Positions 51,511 through 57,456 of a DNA stretch of 57,456 nucleotides are shown here, in pieces. Position numbers and translations under genes: made by a program. Position 1 is the first letter of the stretch. Each line of letters opens with the position of its first letter. The notes under the pieces are model-generated. The model did no database searches. It was not told where the DNA came from and saw only the letters and a program-made list of their open reading frames with translations. Source of the DNA: Planctomycetota bacterium. Lineage in GTDB: Bacteria; Planctomycetota; Planctomycetia; Pirellulales; UBA1268. The DNA lies in assembly GCA_003669605.1 (NCBI GenBank), contig QWOP01000040.1:1-57456 (forward strand). The letters run 5' to 3'.

Positions 51511-52461
51511 ATGTCGCGTCCCATTCCCGTTCGCCGCGCTTTCACCCTTGTCGAACTCCTCGTTGTGATCGCCATCATCGGCACGCTGGTGGGGCTCCTG
51601 CTCCCGGCGGTGCAGGCGGCCCGAGAGGCGGCCCGCAGCATGGGGTGCAAAAACCAGATGAAGCAATTGGGGCTTTCGCTGCAGTTGATCAATGACGCCA
51701 AGCGGGCCCTGCCACCGCTGGCGGCTCCCTCCAGCCGCGATCCGATCACGGTCGCCGGCAGTTCCTACCGCGGTGCGGTTGGCTTCACCGCCTTCGACTG
51801 GCTGCTGCCGTACATCGAGCACAACACCCTCTTCGATCTTGCCAATCGCACGGTCTATACGCCGGTTGCCAATGCCCCGGGAGCGGGCACGGTCTACTCA
51901 GTCTCCATCCCCACCTTCCTCTGTGCCTCGGAGGCCTCGAGCCCCGGTGGCCTGGGAGCGACCACCAGCGGCGGCGCCAATCAATGGGCCGTGGGCAACT
52001 ACGCCGTCAACTACAACGTCTTCGGCAACCCACTGGCGGCGACGCCCGAGGAGCGGGTGCAGGGCAACTCGCGGCTCCCGCAGTCGCTCCCCGACGGCAC
52101 CACCAGCACCGTCTTGCTGGCGGAGAAGTTTGGCACCTGCGGCGCCAGCGGAACTGTCGACGACCCCAGCACCAACGGCAACCTGTGGTCCGATTCCAAC
52201 AGCCGCTGGCGCCCCACGTTTTGCATCAACGAGACCTCACAGACTCCCTCCTCCCGCGGCTACACGGCCTGTTCGGTGTTTCAGGCTGCTCCCCACTGGA
52301 TCCGGGGCTGTGATTCGTCGCGGGCACAGACTCCCCACTACGGCGGCATGAGCGTCGGACTCGGCGATGCCAGCGTCCGCAGCGTCTCGGGCGACATCGA
52401 TCCGACCACCTGGGCAAATGTCTGTCACCCGGCCGACGGCCAGGCGGTCGGGGAGTGGTGA
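51511..52461 (+). CDS. DUF1559 prepilin-like protein (second)
   Basis: 316 aa. Prepilin-type N terminus [18 protein letters not shown] with the same helix as the protein at 17703, then [24 protein letters not shown]. The body shows [11 protein letters not shown] and a C-terminal [22 protein letters not shown], the H...GLGDASVR... ending of the DUF1559 family. Probably surface or envelope protein processed by prepilin peptidase. Cysteines are frequent (CKNQ, LCASEA, GTCGAS, FCINE, RGCDSSR, VCHP) and may be paired outside the cytoplasm. The 286-bp region upstream shows no clear promoter. The next gene overlaps its stop. Confidence 0.9.
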   Translation: MSRPIPVRRAFTLVELLVVIAIIGTLVGLLLPAVQAAREAARSMGCKNQMKQLGLSLQLINDAKRALPPLAAPSSRDPITVAGSSYRGAVGFTAFDWLLPYIEHNTLFDLANRTVYTPVANAPGAGTVYSVSIPTFLCASEASSPGGLGATTSGGANQWAVGNYAVNYNVFGNPLAATPEERVQGNSRLPQSLPDGTTSTVLLAEKFGTCGASGTVDDPSTNGNLWSDSNSRWRPTFCINETSQTPSSRGYTACSVFQAAPHWIRGCDSSRAQTPHYGGMSVGLGDASVRSVSGDIDPTTWANVCHPADGQAVGEW

Positions 52462-53426
52462 CGCACGTTGCCCCGGTCAACAGTCCGCTGTCCGGCCGCG
52501 TGGGTGTCACCGACCTGGCCGGTCAGCGGGTGGATGTGGCGCTGCTCACCGACCGCCGCTGGACGGCGGCGGTGGCGGCGGCGGACGACTGGTACCTGGG
52601 CAACATCCTCGCCGACGACCGCCTCCTCATCGAGAGTCTCAAGCGGCGGGGAGTATCGGCTGCGCGGGTCGACTGGGCCGACCCCAAGATCGATTGGCGG
52701 CGGTTCCGTGCCGCGGTCTTCCGCACCACCTGGGACTACTTCGACCGGCAGGCAGAGTTTGCCACCTGGCTCGATCGGGTGGCAGGGATGACGCAGCTTG
52801 TCAACGACGCCGCCACAGTCCGCTGGAACCTCGACAAGCACTACCTCGCCGACCTCGCTCTCCGCGGCGTGCCGGTGGTGCCCACGCGGTTTGTCGAGCG
52901 GGGGAGTGCCGCCGGGCTCGCGGCCATCCTCGCGGCCGAGGGGTGGGAGGAGGGGGTGGTGAAGCCGGCTGTCTCCGGAGGCGCCCGTCACACCCACCGT
53001 TTCAACCGGCAATCGGCCCCCCCCCTTGAGCCGCTCATCAGCGGCTTGCTCGCCGAAGAGGCGTTTCTCGTCCAGCCATTCGAGCCTGGCATCGTCACCC
53101 ATGGCGAGGACACGCTGGTTCTCGTCGGCGGCCGCTTTACCCACGCCCTCACCAAGCGGGCGAAGGAGGGGGATTTTCGCGTTCAGGACGACCATGGCGG
53201 CACCGTCCATCCCTGCCAGCCCGAACCGGAGCAGATCGTCCTGGCCGAGCAGGCATTGGCGGCGTGTGCCACCGTTCCCTCCTACGGACGAGTCGATATG
53301 GTCCGCGACCGAAAGGGGGAGTGGGTGGTGATGGAATTGGAACTGATCGAGCCCGAACTCTGGCTCCGCCGCCACCCGCCGGCAGCCGACGCGCTGGCCG
53401 AACGCATCGTCTGCGGCTTGGGGTGA
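52458..53426 (+). CDS. ATP-grasp family protein (RimK/glutathione-synthetase-like)
   Basis: 322 aa. No membrane segment. An N-terminal pre-ATP-grasp region ([19 protein letters not shown] ... [19 protein letters not shown]) is followed by an ATP-binding region: [32 protein letters not shown] (the Lys-Pro-x-x-x-x-Gly phosphate loop), [29 protein letters not shown], and [28 protein letters not shown] with the metal-binding Glu and Asn-equivalent positions. It should ligate a carboxylate to an amine using ATP, but substrate and product are unknown. GTG at 52458 overlaps the DUF1559 stop (GTGA), which suggests coupled translation. Convergent with glmS (9-nt gap). Confidence 0.8.
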   Translation: MTHVAPVNSPLSGRVGVTDLAGQRVDVALLTDRRWTAAVAAADDWYLGNILADDRLLIESLKRRGVSAARVDWADPKIDWRRFRAAVFRTTWDYFDRQAEFATWLDRVAGMTQLVNDAATVRWNLDKHYLADLALRGVPVVPTRFVERGSAAGLAAILAAEGWEEGVVKPAVSGGARHTHRFNRQSAPPLEPLISGLLAEEAFLVQPFEPGIVTHGEDTLVLVGGRFTHALTKRAKEGDFRVQDDHGGTVHPCQPEPEQIVLAEQALAACATVPSYGRVDMVRDRKGEWVVMELELIEPELWLRRHPPAADALAERIVCGLG

Positions 53427-53435
53427 GACACGAAG

Positions 53436-55268
53436 TCACTCGACGGTCACGCTTTTGGCAAGGTTCCTGGGCTTGTCAACATCGCAGCCGCGGAGAACCG
53501 ACATCTCGTAGGCCAGAAGTTGCAATGGAATCGCGGCCACGATCGGCTGCAGCCATTCCGCGACGTCCGGGATCGGGATCACGTCGTCGGCGACGCTCGC
53601 CACGTCATGGTCGTTCGGACTGGCAATGGCAATCACCGGGCCGCGGCGGGCCTTGATCTCCTGCATGTTTGACATCACCTTGTCGAACACCTGTCCCCGG
53701 GGCACGAGGAACAGACTGGGAGTCTCCTCATCGACAAGCGCGATGGGCCCATGCTTCATCTCTGCTGCGGGGTAGCCCTCGGCGTGGATGTAGCTGATTT
53801 CCTTCAGTTTCAGCGCCCCCTCGAGGGCGACTGGGTAGAGGGCCTGCCGCCCCAGGTAGAGCACGTTGCGGACGTGTGCATAGCGTCTGGCCACATGTTT
53901 CACAGCATCGTGGCAGCGAAGAGTTTCGCGGACGGCCGCGGGCAAGCCGCGGAGTTCGCGCATCAACTGTTCTCCGCGTGATGCGGAGAGATGCCGCGTG
54001 CGTCCGAAGTAAAGAGCGAGCATCGCCAGCACGACCACCTGCGACGTGAAGGCTTTCGTGCTCGCCACCCCCACCTCGGTGCCGGCGTGGAGGTAGACGC
54101 CGCCGTCAGCCTCGCGGGCGATGCTGCTCCCCACGACGTTGCAGATCGCCAGCGTGGTGTGGCCCATCCGCTTCGACTCGCGGAGGGCAGCCAGAGTGTC
54201 GGCCGTTTCGCCACTCTGCGTGATGGCAAGGGTGATCGTGTTGCGATCGACGGGCGGATTGCGGTAGCGGAACTCGCTGGCGTATTCCACCTCGACCGGG
54301 ATTCTGGCCAACTCCTCGAACAGGTATTCCCCCACCAGCCCGGCGTGGTAACTGGTGCCGCAGGCGGTCATGATCACCCGTTCGACATTCCGCAGTTGCC
54401 GTGGGTCGAGGTTCAGGCCACCGAAATGGGCGGTGGCGTTGGCGTCGTCGAGGCGGCCGCGCATGGCGTTGGTGAGGGTCTCGGGCTGTTCATAAATTTC
54501 CTTGAGCATGTGATGGGGAAAGCCGCCCAAGTCGCAGTCCCCGTCTCCCACCACATGCCGGAGGTCGTGGGTGATCGCCTCGACGGTGAGGAAGTCTTGG
54601 TCACGCACTGTCCAGCGGTCCGGGGCGATCTGGCAGACCTGTCGGTCGTCGAGGTAGACAACCTTCTCGGCGCGGCCCGCAATCGCACTGGAATCGGAGG
54701 CTAAGAAGTGTCCTTCCGGGCCGATACCGATGATCAGCGGGCTGCCGAGTCGGGCCCCAACAATCACGCCCGGGGCATGGCGACTGACGACCGCCAGGCC
54801 GTAGGTCCCCTTGACGACACTGGTGGCCTGAGCGACTGCTTCCATCAGATCGCCGTGCCAACAGCGGGCGATGAGGTGGGCCAGGACTTCCGTGTCTGTG
54901 TCGGATGCAAACTCGACCCCTTCTGCCTCGAGTTGCTGCCGGAGCTGGAAGTGGTTCTCGATCACTCCGTTATGGACGACAGCGAAGTCGCCGGCAGCAT
55001 CGAGATGGGGATGGGCATTGCGTTCCGTGGCCGGGCCATGGGTGGCCCAGCGGGTATGACTGATGCCGCATGACCCCGGCGGCGGATCGTCGTGGACGGC
55101 CCGGGCCAATTCAGCGACCCTTCCAGATCGCTTCCGGACCTGGACCGCACCATCCGACACGGTGGCGATCCCGGCGCTGTCGTAGCCCCGGTACTCGAGC
55201 CGGCGCAGTCCGTCGAGGAGGATCGGCGCAGCATCGGCCACACCAGTAAATCCGATGATGCCGCACAT
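53436..55268 (-). CDS. glmS: Glutamine-fructose-6-phosphate aminotransferase GlmS
   Basis: 610 aa, complete. Catalytic Cys is residue 2 (MCGIIGFTG). The glutaminase domain has GLRRLEYRGYDSAGIA, SHTRWATHGPATERNAHPH and GVIENHF. Two SIS domains follow with MTACGTSYHAGLVGEYLFEELA, ITQSGETADTLAALRESK, GVASTKAFTSQVV and KLKEISYIHAEGYPAAEMKHGPIAL. The C terminus PRNLAKSVTVE is the canonical ending. It makes glucosamine-6-phosphate, the first step to UDP-GlcNAc; planctomycetes need this for envelope polysaccharides. No Shine-Dalgarno is visible: the leader is pyrimidine-rich and contains the CTTCCACTCC repeats. No glmS-ribozyme-like structure was recognised. Confidence 0.97.
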   Translation of the reverse strand: MCGIIGFTGVADAAPILLDGLRRLEYRGYDSAGIATVSDGAVQVRKRSGRVAELARAVHDDPPPGSCGISHTRWATHGPATERNAHPHLDAAGDFAVVHNGVIENHFQLRQQLEAEGVEFASDTDTEVLAHLIARCWHGDLMEAVAQATSVVKGTYGLAVVSRHAPGVIVGARLGSPLIIGIGPEGHFLASDSSAIAGRAEKVVYLDDRQVCQIAPDRWTVRDQDFLTVEAITHDLRHVVGDGDCDLGGFPHHMLKEIYEQPETLTNAMRGRLDDANATAHFGGLNLDPRQLRNVERVIMTACGTSYHAGLVGEYLFEELARIPVEVEYASEFRYRNPPVDRNTITLAITQSGETADTLAALRESKRMGHTTLAICNVVGSSIAREADGGVYLHAGTEVGVASTKAFTSQVVVLAMLALYFGRTRHLSASRGEQLMRELRGLPAAVRETLRCHDAVKHVARRYAHVRNVLYLGRQALYPVALEGALKLKEISYIHAEGYPAAEMKHGPIALVDEETPSLFLVPRGQVFDKVMSNMQEIKARRGPVIAIASPNDHDVASVADDVIPIPDVAEWLQPIVAAIPLQLLAYEMSVLRGCDVDKPRNLAKSVTVE

Positions 55269-55286
55269 GGGTTGGCTCGCGTGGAG

Positions 55287-55316
55287 GGAGTGGAAGGGAG
55301 TGGAAGGGAGTGGAAG
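55287..55316. repeat. Three tandem 10-bp repeats in the glmS leader
   Basis: GGAGTGGAAG three times without change, read on the plus strand, beginning 19 bp before the glmS start codon (CTTCCACTCC in the glmS direction). It lies where a ribosome site would be. Confidence 0.95.
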
Positions 55317-55320
55317 AGGA

Positions 55321-55767
55321 TCAGGATGGAGAGGGAGGGGACAGGCTGGAAGCCGGAACCGGGACGAATCCGCAGGCTTCGTAGAGGGGGCGAAGAGATG
55401 CTGCGGCGGAGAGCATCACATACGGGACACGACGGCGGCAGGCTTCGTTGAGGGCTGTCCGCACCAGAGCCGAGGCGATCCCCTGTCCGCGGGCACGATC
55501 GCAGACGACGACGTAATCGAGTTGCCAGTTCACCGGGGTGGTGATGAGGAGAAAGCCGTTGACCGCGCCGCTTTCGTCACGGTGGAGGACGGCGTAACGG
55601 ACGCCGGCCCAGATCGCGAGGAACTTGCTCCTCGTGCTGAATTGGGAGGAAACGAGGTCCCAGAGGACGCGGCAGGCGGGCTCGTCAGTCAGCAGATCCT
55701 GGATGGTGGTGAACTCCACAGGCAGTTCGACAGGCACGGCGCAGATTGGTTCGCAGAGGAAATGCAT
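55321..55767 (-). CDS. Small GNAT acetyltransferase
   Basis: 148 aa. A GNAT fold is shown by GFLLITTPVNWQLDYVVV and the acetyl-CoA loop ARGQGIASALVRTALNEA (R/Q-x-x-G-x-A type), then VMLSAAASLRPLYEACGFVPV, the C-terminal block with a conserved Tyr. Typical small acyltransferases acetylate an amine on a metabolite, peptide or antibiotic; the substrate is unknown. The gene is upstream of glmS on the same strand with the 52-bp repeat-bearing gap between them, so it may be co-transcribed with glmS, but that does not prove a shared pathway. ATG 55767. Confidence 0.8.
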   Translation of the reverse strand: MHFLCEPICAVPVELPVEFTTIQDLLTDEPACRVLWDLVSSQFSTRSKFLAIWAGVRYAVLHRDESGAVNGFLLITTPVNWQLDYVVVCDRARGQGIASALVRTALNEACRRRVPYVMLSAAASLRPLYEACGFVPVPASSLSPPSPS

Positions 55768-55929
55768 GGCTGCATCCAGACGCCGAAAAAGGCGCAGAGT
55801 TCCGAAGGAATCGGACAGCGATCCGCCGGGGGAGGGAGGCCTGGAAGGCCCTGGTGGCGGGGGGAGGGGCGCTGCGAATTGTCGGCCTCCGCAGCGGGAA
55901 AAGCAAACGCTTTCCCGACTGAGGCCGGA

Positions 55930-57234
55930 TCAGAGCCCGCTGCGGACGGCGTACAGGGCATCGGAGGAGCGGACGTAAAGCACTCCGTCGGCAACGATCA
56001 GCGAGGCCGTGATCGCCTCGCCGACTTCGAACGAGCCGACGAGATCAAACGTCCGTCCGGCATTGACCACCGATACCCAGCCATCGTTGGAAGCGAAATA
56101 AAGTCGGCCATCCACCAGCAGGGGGCTGGTGCGGTGCTGGCCGGTATGCGTCCGTTCGAACCACAGCTCCTCCCCCGTGGCGGCGTCGAGACACTGCAGT
56201 TTGCCGTCGTTGTGTAGCAGCCACACCAGGCCGTCGTTGATGAGGGGTGTGCTCACGTCCGGTGTCCGCGGCTGTACCCAGCCGATGACTTCCTGTTTCT
56301 CAGAGCAGTCGCCGGCCAGGGAGTCGCTGACATGGAGGGCCACGGTAGGGCCCCCCTTGGCCGTGGGGACGACGATCAATCCGGGCACGATTCCTGGCGA
56401 GGCGACGAAGCGGAAGGTCGGGTCGTGCGGCTTGGGATTGGTGCCGGTGGGGCCGTTGAGATGGCCGAACCGCCACAACTCCCGGCCGTCACCGAGGGCA
56501 TGGCCGGTGGTGCAGTCGGCGCCGTGCACGACGAGGAATTCGCGGTCGCCGTCGCGGTAGATCCCTGGAGAAGCGTAGGAGTGCTTGCATTCGAACTGGG
56601 CGTCGGTTGTCCGCTCCACTTCCCAGATGGTCTTGCCGGTGGTCTTGTCGAGTTTCACGACCTTCCCCGTGCGGGTCTGGTCGTCGAGTTTCATCGGGCC
56701 GTGGATCAGTTGCAGGTAGAGGGCATCGCCGTCGAGGACGGGGGTCGATGTCATGCCGAATTGGATGTCGATCCTGCCGAACCGCTCGCCAACGTCGCAC
56801 TTCCAGACCTCGTCTCCGTCGACGGTGTGGCAGGCGAGGATGCCGGTGCCGAAGAATGTCCAGACATGCACGCCGTCGGTCGAGGGTGACGGTGAGGCGG
56901 AATTGCCCTCGCCGGCGCGGGCATCCTGGTTGCCGCTGCCGACCGTCCTCTTCCAGAGCACGGCGCCGTCCTGGGTGGACAGCGCCATGACGACGAGGTC
57001 GTCTCCGTCGTTGCTGGTGAGGAAGATCCGTTCTTCCCACACGCAGGGGGTGGCGCCGGCTTTCCCGGGGAGCGGCGTCCGCCAGGCGATGTTGTGCCCT
57101 TCCTTCCACTCCGTCGGCACTCCGGTGGCCGTCGCGGTGCCGTCGTGCCGCGGTCCCCGCCAGGTGGGCCAGTTATCGGCCATCAGTGGCGCAGCGAGGA
57201 GGAACGGCAGGACGATGGTGAGGATGTGCTTCAT
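55930..57234 (-). CDS. Secreted PQQ-like beta-propeller protein
   Basis: 434 aa. Signal peptide residues 1-19 (KHILTIVLPFLLAAPLMA). The rest is an eight-bladed propeller of the PQQ/BamB type, with repeated 'D-x-x-T-G-x-x-x-W' signatures: STQDGAVLWKRTVGSG, DKTTGKTIWEVERT, DAATGEELWFERTHTG, and the opening NWPTWRGPRHDGTATATGVPTEW, which is common in planctomycete secreted propellers. No catalytic dehydrogenase residues are evident, so a binding or scaffolding role is as likely as enzymatic oxidation. ATG 57234 gives the signal peptide directly; a start at 57267 would precede it by 11 residues. It is separated from the GNAT gene by 162 bp with nothing notable. Confidence 0.88.
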   Translation of the reverse strand: MKHILTIVLPFLLAAPLMADNWPTWRGPRHDGTATATGVPTEWKEGHNIAWRTPLPGKAGATPCVWEERIFLTSNDGDDLVVMALSTQDGAVLWKRTVGSGNQDARAGEGNSASPSPSTDGVHVWTFFGTGILACHTVDGDEVWKCDVGERFGRIDIQFGMTSTPVLDGDALYLQLIHGPMKLDDQTRTGKVVKLDKTTGKTIWEVERTTDAQFECKHSYASPGIYRDGDREFLVVHGADCTTGHALGDGRELWRFGHLNGPTGTNPKPHDPTFRFVASPGIVPGLIVVPTAKGGPTVALHVSDSLAGDCSEKQEVIGWVQPRTPDVSTPLINDGLVWLLHNDGKLQCLDAATGEELWFERTHTGQHRTSPLLVDGRLYFASNDGWVSVVNAGRTFDLVGSFEVGEAITASLIVADGVLYVRSSDALYAVRSGL

Positions 57235-57277
57235 AGGGCACCAGGATTGGAAAAAGTCAGTGGGCAAATAAAAAAAC

Positions 57278-57302
57278 TAGGACCGGCAGGACTCGAACCT
57301 AC
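57278..57302 (-). other. tRNA 3'-end-like fragment
   Basis: On the minus strand the sequence reads GTAGG-TTCGAGT-CCTGC (57302-57286), a tRNA T-arm with its 7-nt TTCGAnT loop, then CGGTCCT as a 3' acceptor strand, a discriminator A and, one base later, a run of seven T. No matching 5' acceptor half, D arm or proper anticodon loop can be found upstream, so this is a fragment or a chance match, not an intact tRNA. A GTATTTCCCGGGGAATAC near-palindrome lies just upstream (57306-57323). Confidence 0.35.
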
Positions 57303-57456
57303 CACGTATTCCCCGGGAAATACCACGTCTACCGTTTCCGGCGGCGCAAAAAGCGGCGCAGTTCCTGCCGATCTTGGTCGGCTGATTCGGAATTGGTCGC
57401 TGCTGACGGCCGAGGACCGGCGGAGAATTTCTGCCATCGTTGACGGCCGGCTGGCC
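57303..57456. other. Right-edge region, no confident gene
   Basis: 154 bp running to the end of the window. A plus-strand frame reads through basic, Arg/Lys-rich residues (YRFRRRKKRR) and stops near 57442; it is too short and too cut off to assign. Nothing else is supported here. Confidence 0.4.

Noticed and set aside
55269..55320. glmS ribozyme/riboswitch in the glmS leader
   Set aside because: The interval before the next gene is only 52 bp and consists largely of 10-bp repeats; nothing like the ribozyme core is present.
57278..57366. Complete tRNA gene of about 89 nt on the minus strand
   Set aside because: Only the T-arm and 3' acceptor strand are convincing; the candidate 5' strand pairs at about 5 of 7 positions, no D-loop GG is present and the anticodon loop is wrong in size.

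Overview
The window looks like chromosomal DNA of a planctomycete, probably of the Pirellulales type. Three things point that way: two DUF1559 proteins with type IV prepilin-like N termini (17703-18806, 51511-52461), a SpoVG homologue directly behind ispE, and many GC-rich planctomycete-style proteins (SMP-30, PQQ beta-propeller, PepSY, giant TPR). No rRNA, intact tRNA, CRISPR array, transposase or integrase was seen. All identifications come from reading motifs by eye; no database search was run.

Layout. 0.1-7.0 kb (minus): a five-gene export operon (TolC-like lipoprotein, HlyD adaptor, ABC protein with two ATPase domains, two ABC-2 permeases). 7.4-16.7 kb: PhoA-type alkaline phosphatase, an Eis-like acetyltransferase, a BshC-like protein of unknown role, a family 2 glycosyltransferase, a Nif3-like metal protein, a TIM-barrel sugar isomerase-like protein and a secreted PQQ-type sugar dehydrogenase. 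16.8-20.3 kb (plus): a cysteine-rich membrane-anchored protein, a DUF1559 protein and a PepSY membrane protein. 20.4-26.7 kb: RsmE, a lone ExeA-type ATPase, two small membrane proteins, RlmN, a one-helix protein, IspE and a SpoVG carrying an inserted zinc ribbon. 26.8-31.7 kb (minus): an IlvE-type aminotransferase, LolD- and LolC-like proteins and LysS. 31.9-38.7 kb: a glyoxalase-fold protein, a 1493-residue TPR protein, SMP-30 and DUF983.

38.9-51.2 kb is the most distinctive part: a chemosensory locus with no flagellar gene and no separate CheY. cheA-cheW-mcp-cheB-cheR run on the plus strand. They face a minus-strand unit encoding two STAS proteins and a receiver-PP2C (RsbU-like) phosphatase, followed by a second receptor with its own small membrane partner. 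The CheB protein carries an extra N-terminal receiver whose phosphoacceptor Asp is Asn, and the second receptor ends in a CheR-docking-type pentapeptide. The arrangement suggests a chemosensory array whose output is a partner-switching module, not a flagellar motor.

51.5-57.5 kb: a DUF1559 protein overlapping an ATP-grasp protein, GlmS, a small GNAT acetyltransferase, a PQQ-like beta-propeller protein and, at the right edge, a fragment resembling a tRNA 3' end.
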